Assembly (NCBI RefSeq): GCF_028769735.1
Contig: NC_088177.1
Location: 20,435,599-20,499,598, forward strand
Direction: 5' to 3'
Length of the DNA: 64,000 nucleotides
Source: Zonotrichia leucophrys gambelii
Lineage: Eukaryota; Chordata; Aves; Passeriformes; Passerellidae
The translations under genes and the position numbers were made by a program. Shown piece after piece: positions 15,001-29,645 of the stretch (within the stretch, counting starts at the first letter, position 1; each line of letters begins with the position of its first letter). The notes beneath the pieces are model-generated. The model did no database searches, was not told the DNA's origin, and was given only the letters and a program-made list of their open reading frames with translations.

Positions 15001-16348
15001 GTTTTTGAAGTCACCCTCCTAATTATTCAGTTTTTGACTACTCTTCCATATTAAGTCAAATTTCTTCAAACAATATGAACACAAATGCATGTGCAATGCA
15101 CAAGTGTGTGTACACACCTCCTCTGCTCCTGAAGAGCCCATTTGAAAGCAGACTGGTATAGCCAGGTATATCTTATGAACACTCACAGCTGTTGAAATCA
15201 TGCACATCTGGCATACAGGCATGCTTGAATATTTTTGACAGTGTCTCCACACTGTTCAGAAGTTGTATAGGACAACTGCTGATACATGGAAGAAAGCTAA
15301 AACCTTCCATATTAATATAACACCAGTAATTTTACTCTAGAGAACACTGTGACACGAAGTTGAAAGGCAAGTTCATACATTATATGTCCTAATGAACACC
15401 ATGATCAGTGAATGATCTTGCAGCTGCATTTCTTAGATTACTATTTAAATGCATCCTTGCCTAAGCAATGATTGTGGTTTTTGTATATATGAGTACTGTC
15501 TACAATACAGCACGACAAAAAACACCAACAGCATCCTAAAGCCAATGTTAAGTGCTCAGTGCCATGAGTAACCACATGGTCCTTTGGTTTAATCTCCTCC
15601 ATGTGACCAAGATTTTTCATCACATACTCTGTATTAAATGCAAAAAGCTACTTCAACACTTAAATACTCTACAGAGCCAACAGGTACTGGAAGGAAGGGT
15701 GCCAGCAACCAGCACCTGAAGCACCAAAAGCTCCAGCAAGAGCAAGGAAACAGCCTGAAAAACTCTGGTGACTCAGAGTTTACAGAGCCACAGAACAAAT
15801 AGCCACAGCAGAAATCCAAACACTTGCATGCTGGGCAGGGAGGACAGTGAACTTTTGTTCACTGCAGGCAATGCCTGAAGCCACGAAGTAAAGATTTTAT
15901 CATAGGTAGTGGCTTTCAGCAACTGCAAATGTTAGTAGACCTTGTGCAATAGCACAAGAATTCTGCTCTCCCTGCAGCTTGTGAAGGGAGCAGATAAGAA
16001 AGGGAAGAGAAAGCAAAGGTCTGAGTGTGGGAGCAGGATTTGTTTTACTCAGAAATATTCCCCACAAATCCTTCCCCACTGATACATGCTTGCTTTAAGC
16101 CTAAAACCTTGAATCTTTTTTGACATATGGGAATGCATTTCAAAGGCACAAAAAGACATTTTGTCTGCCAAATGTCTTCTGCCGCAGTTACAAGTTTGGT
16201 GTAAAAGTATAAACTGCTTTCTTTTTGAATAACATAAACATTATTTGAGTCCAAGTGAAATAATTTTTCCACTACTTTATGAGAGCATCAGTTGTTTCCT
16301 ATCTTATAACGAGACTGGGTGGCTGTTTTGCTTTGTAAAAGGCCATAC
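1..16348 (-). other. PARD3B: PARD3B intron (partial), no exon found
   Basis: AT-rich intronic sequence downstream, in gene direction, of the GFGVMLR exon. I looked on the minus strand for the expected FGKKKEDK-type exon and found no convincing candidate. Open frames here are all short, lack family similarity and look like chance. Notable contents are a 22-base T tract near 8.0 kb, a somewhat GC-richer unclassified stretch at about 6.96-7.75 kb, a small direct repeat near 8.5 kb and a homeobox-site-like AT cluster near 9.9 kb. Nothing else stands out. Confidence 0.8.
8019..8040. repeat. 22-base T homopolymer
   Basis: The longest mononucleotide run in the window. As an A run on the minus strand it could be the tail of a retrocopy whose body lies above 8040, but I see no recognisable body and no flanking duplication. 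Confidence 0.97.
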
Positions 16349-16577
16349 CTCAACATGACACCAAAGCCTTTCTTCTTTTTCTTTTCTGGATCTTCATTTT
16401 CTTCCTTCTTTTTCTTCTCTTTGATTTTAGACTTGCCCTTTTTCTTCTCTTTCTCCCTACTTTTTTTGTCCTTTTTTGCTTTGATTTCTGCATCTTCTAT
16501 TTCAGGGTTCCCTGGAGGGGCAGATTCCACATTTTGAGCTTCTTGACCACAGTGAGAGCTCTTATCAGAGCCACCAT
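16349..16577 (-). CDS. PARD3B: PARD3B exon, Lys/Glu-rich region ending GFGVMLR (229 bp)
   Basis: The minus-strand acceptor is TTCATTCTGTGCAG and the donor is GTATGG. The exon enters in phase 1 (completing aspartate), reads 75 codons and leaves with AG of a split codon, probably arginine. The peptide starts GGSDKSSHCGQEAQNVESA, passes through an acidic stretch (EIEDAE), then a highly charged Lys/Glu tract with several KKK/EKEKKK runs, and ends EENEDPE, KKKKKGFGVMLR. PARD3B of mammals has the same order (SDKSSH, ESAP, ENEDPE, GFG-MLR), followed by FGKKKEDK, which would be the next exon. That exon is not in the window. Basic tracts of this type in PAR3 proteins can contribute to membrane phospholipid association, which is inference for this paralogue. 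Reading past the donor meets a stop after about 20 codons, so intron retention would truncate the protein. Confidence 0.94.
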
Positions 16578-17805
<1,228 letters not shown>

Positions 17806-19289
17806 TTAATTGTGTACTTTATTACTTGGGGCCTTTGAAATAGTATGCAATCAATGTAATTTGTTCTAAAAATAACATCAAGTTAAACTTAGTTCAGCAG
17901 ATATCCCCATTCAGACTTGGAGGGAATGGCACAGAATGTACAGACCTGACAAAGTGATGGGCCATAGCAGGCTCGCTCTGTGCCACTGCAAAGCCCACAC
18001 CAGGGATGAGGATGGGGCTGCTTCCTCCACCTTTGCCAGTGACGTCCAACTGGACAGTGCTAACAGTCTCTGTTAGCATTACCATTAGCACTAAGGAGAG
18101 CATTATCTTTAGACTCATAAAAACAAGCACTGCTACACAAGTGTTTTGCTTTTTAGAAGGAGATAGGTTGTATGAATGGTTGATATTTTCAAACACATTT
18201 CTTCTGAGAGAAGATACATCATTAGTTCTCTCTAAGTTTTACCCAACCTTTTCCTTCAAGCTGAAACTAGTGCTATGATACCAACACACACAGAGCTTTT
18301 TCAAGAAACAAGCAAAGCACAGGTTAACATAAATGATGTCGCTGTCACTACCTCATTCCCTGATTACAGGCTTAAGAAAGCACTTCACAGAAAAACAGAG
18401 AAAATACTGAGTGTCCCAAACCTTCTCTCTCTTTAGATTGCTTGACTATATGACCTTAGAAAGGCTTTATTTTGTAGCAGCGTTTGTGTTAATTAGTATT
18501 AAAAAATGATAGTGGAATAGGTAAAGAACAAAATTCAATGAATAGATGCACTCCAATCAATGAAGAAATTCACAGCTTAATTTAAAAGTCGCTGTAGCAT
18601 CTACTTAGTTTTTATATGGCAGAACAGTAAATGTTCCTTAGAAACACAGAGTAAGAGACTGTGCCTTGCAATATGCCTTCTGCCTTTGAGAACTCAAGTG
18701 CTTTTGCTTTCAACTTTTAAGCAGTACTAACAAAAGGAACAGGAGAACATAAGAGAAGCCCTTCACCTCCATGTCCATACTGTAATGCCTGAAGGGATTC
18801 AAGGGTAACAGAAAAGACAGATATGTTAGTATGATTTGCTGTGAATTTAGCAATTCTAGAGTACAAGTAATTCTGAACAGCATGTTCAGTGAATTCTTAA
18901 AAGTAAAAAAAGCTCAGAATTGGCACCAAAGAGAGACTTGTCAGTAGTGCCTACATAAAGCAATTTACACTTCCTTTACCTGCAGACTGATATGTAGCTG
19001 AAAACAAGTAGGGGATTTGGGGTGTGTGTGGAGACAAACAGGTTTAAGGGAACCCTGGTTGCTCCATCACCCAGTGCAACCTTCTTCTGTTCCCTAATTG
19101 CCATTCTGGAGACTACCATTATTGACAAATTAGCAAGTGCTATAGCAAAGTTAGAGGAATGACCTGCATGAACACAAAGGTGCTAAAAATCACTAAAATC
19201 TTATGCATCAGTAGGAGGCACTGTGCTGCCTATCACAGGCTGAGAAGGAGAAAAACCAAGGCAAAAATAACAATAAGGGAAAAGGCCAA

Positions 19290-19973
19290 GTGAAAGGCAT
19301 TGATGAGCAGAGGAAGCTCTCTCAAGTTTCAGTCACCAGCCAGCCTTGGTGGGCTGTTTGGCAGGACACAAAGCACAGCAACACACTGGCAGAGCTGCTG
19401 GCCCTGGGCAACCCAGCAGGCAGTCAGGCTGGGCTGCAAACCGAGGGGCTGGGGCTGTGGTCTGGGGGCCCTGCAGGCAGTGGGTCCCCAGCACTCTGCT
19501 CCGAGCCTCCTGGTGGGAACAGCCACGGGGAATGGCTTCAGGTGACTGCAGAAGGGCTGGGCACGTCCCTGCCTCCAGCAGGGCCATGTGGGCCCATGGA
19601 TTTGGGAGGTCCAGCAGCCAATGCTGATTCCAGACTGCTGCTACAGCGGCCTGGCTGGCCAGAAAAGTACAGAAATGCTCACAAACACATCGCAGTGCAA
19701 GCTGTACTACACTCAATTACTGCTCTAAGCTCCATTACCTGGAAAAAAAAGTCTCAAGTTAAATGCTGGTTACAGCCTGTTTTATACAAAGCTGAACCAG
19801 TTCCTCAGACTGGAAGACCGCAATGTATGAAGGCCATTCCTAAGAAAATCCAACCAACACCTGAAGTTTGGAGTGAGGCACTCACAGGACACGTGAAACA
19901 GACAGCAAGCTGTGTGCTCAGCCTCCCCACACACATTGGGACCCAGCCCTTAGACACCCCAGCACACTAAGGT
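19290..19973 (+). other. GC-rich block with an unusually long open frame, function unknown
   Basis: This is the longest open frame in the window (226 codons, ATG to TAA at the right end), and several other frames are open over the same bases. The first 350 bases are clearly GC-rich against an AT-rich intron, which itself removes stop codons. CpG dinucleotides are scarce, so it is not a CpG island. The predicted peptide has no domain, signal peptide or repeat that I recognise, and no splice context is evident. I think it is a chance frame in a GC-rich repeat remnant or old insertion rather than a gene, but I cannot name the repeat. Confidence 0.3.
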
Positions 19974-22900
19974 GTCCTCATTTGTTCAAAAACTTACTGA
20001 GAACCCTCACTCACAGACTGGTATTGAGCATTCAGTTGACCCATTCTAAGACTGTAATAATTTGATATGAAATGTCACTTTCTAATTTTTTACAATTCAG
20101 CTTTTATTCCTTTCCCCCCCTTTCATTACAGAGCTGCAGTAATCACTTATTAGAGCACAGCTAAAGATACAGGAGCTAAAAAGCTTCCCTAAGCAGGGAG
20201 ACCTGGCCCCTTGCTTTCTGAGCCAGCATCTATTACTGGATGCTTTCCAGAAAAAATGCACAAAACTCCATAATGGACAAGGCTGCATCCCAAATTGGAA
20301 AATTGCCTTCCCCTGCCCACATCAGTACCTTTTTAATTTCAGCAGACCTTTAGAACTGCTGTAAGCCTGAAAACGTGTTTATTTATGTCATGGGTAAAAA
20401 CACCCAAACCAACAAATAAACAACAAAACCTCTCTCTTATCTTTTACAAGTTATTTACAAGCATTTCTGGGGACACATGGTGTGTGTCTATATCTAGCCT
20501 TACCTGGATTTTTAATACAAAAACATAATTTGAGAATAAGAAACTCAGCTGCTCACTGTGTTAAAATGTTTCTTTTCATGGATTTGAAATTCTTGAGCAC
20601 TTTTACTGCTTCTGGTAGCACAATGATAAAAAGCCAACTGAAGCATCCACTTTGTTTTTATACATGGTGAATTACTTTATATATCTCTCCTGAATTTATA
20701 AGAGAAGACAACAGCTGACATCACTACCTACCTAGAATGGCTGAAATCAAACTGCTGGTTCTTAGATGTTATCTGTAACTGATCATTCTTCAACTCAAAG
20801 ATGGTGCTACACATAATTTAATTTTCTGCTCGGTGCCAACATGGCTAACACAGATTTTTAAATTCTTAACGTACCACTTTAACTAACCCTGCTTTCTGCT
20901 CTTTTACTACTATTGTTATTAGTCAGGTCTTTCCAATATTATCTTTTTTCCACATCTACACATTCCTTTCTTTTTTTTAATAGCCCAGCTGAAGAAAATA
21001 TGCCAAAAGCAAGATGTCAGTCATGAAAATCAAAGGGAAACAAATGACACAGCATTGTGGGCGATGCAAGCCACCCCAAAGGCACGTACAGAGGGAATCA
21101 AAATGCAGAGAAGCCATGAATCACTGTCACTCTACATGAAATACAACTCCCAAGACACCCTACAGAGTAAACATTTTATATATTTATCATTAACTTTATT
21201 TTCTAGATAATGTTTCTTCTTGAAAACCAAAACTACAGGAATATGCCTAAAGGAGAACACTTAGAGGAAAATATTTATGTGAGCTAGACTAACTTACTAT
21301 TTACATTTTGAAAGACAGTGAGGTAAAGAAAAACTATAAAGGAAAAGGGAAATCATCGTGGAGACTGAGAAAATACAATAAACAAAAAGTTGAAACAAAT
21401 TATAAATAATTTGATTCTGTTTTTGCCAATTCCCTAAATACACCGAGTGCTGGTTCCTATTGCATTGCACATAGCAGAGGTTCATGTAGTCCTAGGGAAG
21501 AGAAAACAGTTCTGAAAACAGTGAGTGTTCCACCCTATGGATGCTGGGAGGCTGGAGAGAACATGGGACTGCTTTCAGCAGGCAAACAACTGTTTGAGCA
21601 TGAAGCACTGATGGTGGCTTCTTCAGTGGTAGCACTCAGAGGGAGATAATCCAACAGCTTTGAAGGAAGCAGGTACAGCTCAGGGCCTGCTCTGCTTCGG
21701 ACACACACCTCCAGTAGCATTCGTGGTATTCAGCTTGGGCTCACTGAACTCAGGCCTACCCCAACCTAACAGACCAACTCCTCACTCTACAAGATTGCAA
21801 CATCATGTCGTGACTTAAATTACTTCGTGTTTCATTCTTTCTTAACCGTTTGTTTAATGTAGTTTCATTTATTTCTTGTAGGATTCACAGTATGCCTAAC
21901 TACAAAGGATTTTTCCCTCTCACTTATATTTTTTATTCAGATACTCCTTCAATCATCCACATATTCAATACAAAGAATGATTCAGGAAGGAGGAATCTGA
22001 AAGCCATTACATCTTTTAGCTTGTGATTTTCAAATGAAGAGCTTTAATATAACATTTCGGTAGAAGTCTTAGATCACATGGTAGCTTTTTCCTCAACACT
22101 AATTTATACAGGTGACATAGAAAAGATTAAGGGCTTGATGAAAAGCAAGAGAAGAATCACTATCTTGCACTTATATATTAAAGACAAGATATCTAGTTTT
22201 GCTCATTTAATACCTCGGTCTAAGCATTCCAGATAATAAGCAGAAATACTGAACACAGAACAACCCTGCAACTGACAGAAAAACAAAATCTAATAAAGAG
22301 AAATCAAAGCAGAGGAGAATTTAACATGTTCTCTGATTGTAAGAGACAGCTACAGTTTTCAGATTTACAGATATTTCAATCTATTTTACTACATATAATG
22401 ATTGCAATTTAGCCTGCATTTGCACAAACTGCAATTTCAGCTATGAATAATGACAGATCACAATTTGAGGCCCAGAAGATATGTTGAGCCTTAGCCAGCT
22501 GAAAAGGAAATGCTTGCAATAAGGCAGCCATTAGGCAAAAAGTGAAAATGCACTATTGTCATCTTAGAAACGCGAGTTGGTGTCGCTGTTTTCTACACTC
22601 TTACCACTAACAAACAACAATGTTGCAATGGAACGTGCTATTTCAAAAATAATATGTATGGCATTAAACATCTCAAAAATGCTAAGAAGTTTGCCAGTGC
22701 AACAATATTAAAGCTAAGAATTAGAAGCAGAGGTTCAAGCGAAAGCCTCAGTGAAGGGGCACATGCACTTCCCAGGTTAGTGCTAATATCAGACAAAATG
22801 CAGCCAAGCCTGTCATTGCATAGAAACCCTGTGATCTTATCTACTGAAATAATTATTTTTCTACATCTGGTTACAGATGTCTACCCCCTCCCATAACCTT

Positions 22901-25900
22901 CCAGTTCACAGTATAGCCCTGCATCCAGTGCAGTTTTCCTAGACAACTGAATCCCTCTTTCTCCAGCAGATTCCTGCCCTCTGTCTAGTTGGTGCAAACC
23001 GAAGCACTTGCCCTCCAAACAGGTCCCAATATAAATCAAGCTACTTCTCTTGCACAAAGCTTCTCCTCAAGGATATTTATGTATAAACTGACTTGAGACA
23101 TAGGTGTTACAACCTGCTAAAAGAAAACTGCAATAGGAGAAACAATGCAGACAGGAAAAAGTCCAGTTTTTAGAAAACAGGATTCCCCACTGGTTTCAGG
23201 CACCTTGTAAATTGATCAGTCTGGAACCGAGTAGTAGCAAAAAAATTCCAGTGCCCTGTGATTGCTTTATTTCTACTTCCACACCTGCCCTCTGGAAAGG
23301 TCAAACATTTAAATCCAGCTTTAAAAGATTGGGAAATGTGACACTTTCTGAGACTAATTGATATAAATTATGCTTCTCAAACTAAACCAACATTTTTGTT
23401 CCCAGGCCAAAGTTTAAAATGAAGTAAAGAGTGCCTGCACTAATATTTAAACAAAGTCACTTCAGACAGTATGAGGCTAACATCTAGAGTGTTACCTTTT
23501 GATCTGTGGGATAGATGGGGAGACTTCTTTAGTACTAAAACAAAAGAAAGCAAGCCAAAACTTACATTAAAATTATAGTTATGATCTATTTTGTTAAGTC
23601 TTAAGCCTACTTTGAAATAAACTGCTGAATTATTACTCAATCTTAGTCATCAAGCCTGAAATAATATTTTTTAAATTAATAATTTAAATGAGAAGTAACA
23701 AATTAGAAGAATGCAAGAGGTTCATATTAAGCTTTGTGTTTACAAAGCTTTTTTGTGTTCTTTACATGTGAATGCAGAAAGAAATTTGAAACAATCATAT
23801 TATTTATAATTCAAAGAGTGGTATGTCATTTTCATGCATCAATGTTTGGCCTGGGCACATTTTTATAAATACTTACATAAGCCCCACATTAAAGATTGCT
23901 TTAAGTGTTGTTTAGTGATTAATTTAGGCTAATGAAACAAGGAAGCTGATTATTGTTTAAAAAAACAAAAAGCCAAGGCAGCAAACTACATTTCAATATC
24001 AGCAATTTAACTTGCAATTTAACAAAAAAGTCTTCCTTATCTGTAAACATCAAGACTAAGAAAAGAAAGATTTTTAACAAAATAACCAGAAAAGAATACC
24101 TTTTGCTAATCATGGCATTGCTTCTGTACCTGCCCACACTTTGATCAGTGAATCCTACATGCCTGAGATATTTATGAGCTCTTTTTATTGCTAACCCCAC
24201 CACCACCAAGCTGCCCAACAGCCGCTCTAATTTAAGATGCTCTAAATATTGTTGCCATGGGTGACACATGAACATGGAGTAAGGCAAAAGCTCTGCTAAT
24301 AAAAAGGCTCTCACAGCATTTCAGTCCTTGCTCATAAGTAAAGTTAAAATTTATGGCTTTTAAAATACTGGATCTGAGAGAGGTCAGGTTAAATGGCTGC
24401 TAGTAATAAAAGGAATCAATATGCCACAGCATCTGAAGCAGCCAGCAAACTAAATAAACACTTCATCCAAATCCACTTGGCCCTGAATTAAAAGAACATA
24501 AAATACTGTATTTATTTTGTTTGCCCTCCACCAGCCTGTAGTTTGCATCACTACATCCGCTAGAATTCTACACAGAGCAAGCAACAAGCATATGTTGGCC
24601 AAATAGCAATTAAACTGTGTGTCAAGGCTAGGAGCAATTAACTGGGCATTAACCTTATCAGGGAAGCACTTCTGGATTAGCCAGCTACAAACAGGCAAAC
24701 ATCTCAGTCTGGGAAGATTCTGCAACATGTATTTACAAAAGCTTCAGAGGACTCAGACTCTCTGTCTCAAGCCCTACAGAGTAAATGAGCCATTTCCAGT
24801 AATAACCCTTAATTCATACGCCCTGAACAAAACCAGAATCACCTTTCCCAGTGATTAGTGTGTCCTATTAGCATAGGAATGCACAACAATTTGTTCCTTA
24901 CAGCACTTCACAATAAAGCAGACCAAATGAAGTAGTGAATTGCACCTTTCACTCCTTATCTACATTTGGTTTGGTTTACAGATTGAATTCCAGGAAAATT
25001 TATGAAAATCTATTTTCTTCTGTTGATCTATTTGTATTTCAAAGGAAAGTGCACAGGTTACTTCACAGTTCAAGAAACTAATGCATGTTTTGCTTGAAGT
25101 TACCAGCAGATAACCTATAAATAAGGTAGACATACACCTGTAATCAATCTATCTCTATTAAAACACAAACACAAAGGCCATTCACAAAGTCATGCGTATT
25201 TTTGAAATGGCTTTGTTTATGAGTTCAATAATATTTGTCTTCAAACAGTTTTGAAAAGCTCATTTAAAAAATCCAACTCTTAAATGGGAATATGCAGAAT
25301 TTTGTCAAACCTACTATTAACTAAGAGAAAGAGTTATCTGACATCTGACATGGTTGAGACTCAAAATCCCTGCAGAATCTGAAAGGATTATGGAGGTTTT
25401 CAGGAAAAGTCCTCAGCAAAGGTTCCTTTCTATTACCTACTGAGATTTTTAAGATCATTTGAATGCTTATAAAGTTGATAGCAGTATTTTATTACAGATT
25501 CCTAAAAGCAGAATCCATAGTTGTACTGATACTGGGACTTCAACTAAGCTGCATTTTATATGCCTCAACTTTTTTCTCTTTTTTCCCCCCTCAAACTATC
25601 CTCTGTACTGAAACTTCTTCACCTGCACTCATTACAGAGATGAAGATTATTTTTAGAAAAACAAAAAGCCTCTTGCCACATCAGAAAAACTGAAGCGAGA
25701 AAAATTCTTCCATCTGGGTAATAATTTTTCCCCCTTCTATTCACCAATAACTCAAAATGGACTGAAATGAAACCTTTCAAGCTTTGTGTGCAAGTACACT
25801 GTGAACCAGATCCTTCACTGCAACTTTTAGGAAGGAAAGCTCACTTTTCACATCTACAACCCATGTTCTTCTAACATTAGCCAGATCTGGGCAAACTTGT

Positions 25901-28159
25901 ATTTTCAAGGCTTTCTTCCACAAAATGAGTCCTTAGGAAAAACAAGTCCAATTCGTGGAGCTAATGGCAAGGGAGTTTTCCTCTAAAGAGCTCCAGCAAA
26001 GGATTTTGCTAAACTGTTCTGTAGTGTGCAGACACAGACTCACACCCAGTAACATCTGGCTGTCTTCTGAGTTTTTAACAGACATGAGTCACAAGTGGAT
26101 TACACTATTACATTCCCAGCCTTGCTTAAGGAAACCCCAAAACCCAACAAAATACTGCTTTAGCCATACAGGTTAACTTTAGGGCCTAGTCTGTACAATT
26201 TACTGCATTACACTTTATATATGTTTCAGCATCTGTAAGAGGTTTGCAGCTCCCTTGCTAGGCATGTCATGATGCGTCATTTTAATGGAAAGGTCGAATT
26301 AAAAAAAAAGAATACTGACAAGGATAAAAGATATTCTAAATAAAGACCATTTCATAAATCTGTGTTTTTTGAAAACTCGTTACAATCTTAGACGTTTAAC
26401 AAATGTACACTTAGCCTTTAATATCTCCCCGGGAAAAGGGAACCTCCCCAGACCTCTAAGTTTAGTTTTTCCTGCAGCAATTTTCAGTATTCTCAAGACA
26501 ATACACTATTAATTACCAAGTAATGTATTTAGGATCTTTTCAATATTCAGTTCTGCATCGGAACAATGTGTTTAAATAGCAAATTAGAAAAAAAACCAAT
26601 AGAATTCCTGCATGGAGCAACTTAGAATATGACTTGAACAGCAAATCAATACAAACTTTTCTTACCCATTTGTCTCACCTGTGTACAAATGACATTCCTC
26701 TGTTCCCTTTCAATAACCCAATAAATGGAAAGTACATGTGAAATGTAATGCACACACATATGTGCCATGCACACACAAAACACGGCACCAGACGGCAGAA
26801 ATGTTGTGTCAAAACAGAAGAAAGGGTCATTCCAATGCTTCTTGGTGATGTCCCTTATCAACCAATGCAGACATTTCTGGAGAAATTACTCAACTTCCTA
26901 TCCTAAATTATGATCAAAAATTCCAAATGTCTTCAGGATGGTACGCAGCAGCCACAGTGATACTGCAACCAGGACAGCCTGGCTAAGCACAGTCAAAGGA
27001 CATTTCAATACAGACAAACCCATAGCATACCTTAGCAAAATAAAAGTTTCCTCTAAGCTGGGACTCAATATTACCAGAAAACACATCATTCTGCTCAGTG
27101 ATCCCATACAATCTTGAAAAACAAACCAGAGTCTAGCTACAAGTAGATCAAGATAATCCAGTCCTTGGATAATCAGATGCTTAAACAACGCTGTCAGAAA
27201 ATTGCTACAGTGCCATGGATCAGGTGCAAAACTCAGTGCCCAAATTCATCTCCTTCAGCTCCTAGCTGGCTGGATTCTTGAACAAAATTTCAAAATCTGG
27301 TACTACAAAGGCAACTTTTCTACAGAAACAGGCAGGTTTTTCAAATAGACAGCAATCCAATCAAAATGCATCAGTACAGTGAAATATCCTAAATTAACAC
27401 TGAACTCTAATTTTCATGTGGAACAGTTGACAGCAACTGCAATTTTCAAGAGCCTTAATCCAAGATTGAGGCCTACCTATGCTTAAGGGATTCCAGAAGT
27501 AGGACAGGTAGGTCAATTTTCAGTCTGGTTCAAGCCTGGTGACCAAATCCTCAGTTGGAGTAAATGAGCACTTTTCCACTTTTGTCTGCTTTCTTGTACC
27601 AGCCTGTATCTGTCTTTTGATCACTGTACTCGGCAAGAGCCACATGTTGGCATTACATCCCTGCACATAGAGAGGCCTGCAACAATAACTCATTTTACCC
27701 AAGTTACAGCATGAGTGTCAGATGTTAGTAAGTTCAGCCTGCAGTGGATTCAAAGTAGTGAACTGTAGACTAAAAAAAGCTTTTTGTTATTTTAACAATC
27801 CAGAAAGCCATCCTTGGCTACACCCTGGTCTTGCTAAAAGAGTAAGAAGAAACAAACGGGTTCATGTGCCTTTCAAGAGGAACCTGTTCTTTCTTTGAAA
27901 CTGCTGTTTTCACTTAGTTCAAGGAATCAAATGTCTGGAAAGAAGTTAATAGCTTTAGAAGTATAAAGAGCACAAAGATGCATCATCATAGATTACCAGC
28001 AATTTTGAAACATTACTTCATCCTTTAAACACATCATCATGTGTGCATTCTGAGGCAAAAGCATCTCTGCCAACTGTGGTTCACAAGAATAGTTTGTGGC
28101 AGTATTTCCCCTGGGTTATTTTTTATCTTGTATGTCCATCTGGTGAGTACAGTCCAGTC

Positions 28160-28175
28160 AAAAAAAAAAAAAAAA
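28160..28175. repeat. 16-base A homopolymer
   Basis: A simple A run. The sequence just left of it is not a recognised retroelement. Confidence 0.97.
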
Positions 28176-29164
28176 GTTAAAATAATTTGGAAGACAGTTA
28201 CGCACATTACAGCAGATTTTACTGTGTTCTTTTTCTAGCTCTACAGTATTTAAAAATTAAAAAATATTAACATATTTTAAAAAACCCCATGTTGCTTTCC
28301 AACCAATGTGCTTTCATGTTTTCTTTTTCTTTTGATTTTTTCTTTTTCTTACATTAAGTAATGGTTTCTTCCTTTGCTGATGTTGTACTGGGTTTTTGGT
28401 CAAGATTGATGGAATCCATCGAAATATGCTAGATAATGCTAACTGCTGAAATAGGAATCTGCAAATGCTTAATCACAGCTTTGGTTTTCTTTGAGCCTGA
28501 CAGTTTACTTTAGCAGGGCCTGACCTCTAGGCAGAGCACCTTCATGGAGTCAAAGCAGTGACATTAATGTGCCAGGCAGGAGTTACTGTTCATCATCACC
28601 CAACCAGGACATAAATGTTTGTTCAAGAAAATGCTGTCAGATATACAGCACAAATAAATAGAAAGAACTGAAAAACCTTTTATAAACCTTTTCCTGTTAG
28701 CCTAATTTGAGATTTAGATGGTAAAAGGCTTTCAAATTCTAATATGATATTGCAGATGACATACTGCCATTTAATACCCTGAATCATTTGCAACAATATC
28801 TTCCTTTCTATAGTAATCTCATTTTAAATTTTATATTTTCTTTTTTTAATACTTGAAGGATAGCACATTGATGTCTCTTTGCCCCCAAAACACAGATATT
28901 GTCTACAGCTTATTTACAAAGGAAGGCAAATATATTTGGCTGTATAGAGTCATACAACATAAAGCTATAAAACTTCATTCTTTGCAAACACATCACTTCT
29001 CTGCTCCGGACTGCTGCTTGTGTTATTAGTCCAGTAGCTTTTTAAAACTAAATAACAAATATCACTTATATTCTTGAGATCATAAGCTTTTGCTCCAGCT
29101 ACATTAAATGCCAGTTTCATAAACATCAAGAACAAATGTTTTGAACAATGTCACAGATATTAAG

Positions 29165-29645
29165 CAGCTCTGCCAGATTTCTCTAGCATTTCCATGAGAA
29201 TGCTGTGGGAGACAGTGTCAAAGGCCTTGCTGAAGTCCAGGTACACAACATCCACAGCCTTTCTCATACCGACCAGGAGAGTCACCTGGTCATAAAAGGA
29301 GATCAGGTTGGTCAACATGACCTACCCCTCCTAAACCCATGCTGGCTGGGTCTGATACCATGGCCATCCTGTAAGTGTTGTGTGATTACACTCAATATAA
29401 ACTGCTGCATTACTTACCAGGTACTGAGGTCAGGCTAACTGTCCTGTAGTTACCAGGGTCCTCCTTCCTACCCTTGTTGTGAATGGGTGTCACATTGGCC
29501 AGCTTCCAGTCCTCTGGAACCTCACCAGTGAGCCAAGACTGCTGGTAAATGATGGAGAGTGGCTTTGCAAATTCATCTGCCAACTCCCTCATCACCCTGG
29601 GATGGATCACATCTGGGCCCATAGATTTATGAACATCCATATGAT
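29165..29645 (-). mobile_element. CR1 LINE fragment, reverse-transcriptase region, frameshifted
   Basis: Read on the minus strand this is part of the second open reading frame of a CR1 non-LTR retrotransposon. The right part gives KSMGPDVIHPRVMRELADEF, then LTGEVPEDWKLANVTPIHNK, DPGNYR and LTSVPGK. The left part gives CLTNLISFYDQ-type sequence after a shift, then KAVDVVYLDFSKAFDTVSHS, which contains the FSKAFD reverse-transcriptase motif. The frame is broken at least twice by apparent single-base losses, near 29415 just after the VPGK segment and near 29311-29319. The fragment has neither the 5' end nor the CR1 3' tail repeat, so it is a dead internal piece in the same orientation as PARD3B. 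Boundaries are approximate to about 10 bases. Confidence 0.93.

Noticed and set aside
16319..16537. Plus-strand open frame rich in Phe and Ser
   Set aside because: It is the exact antisense of the Lys/Glu-rich PARD3B exon. The Phe-rich peptide is the shadow of AAG/GAA codons.
19330..19670. Possible CpG island or alternative promoter
   Set aside because: It is GC-rich but has only about five CpGs in 340 bases, far below expectation for an island.
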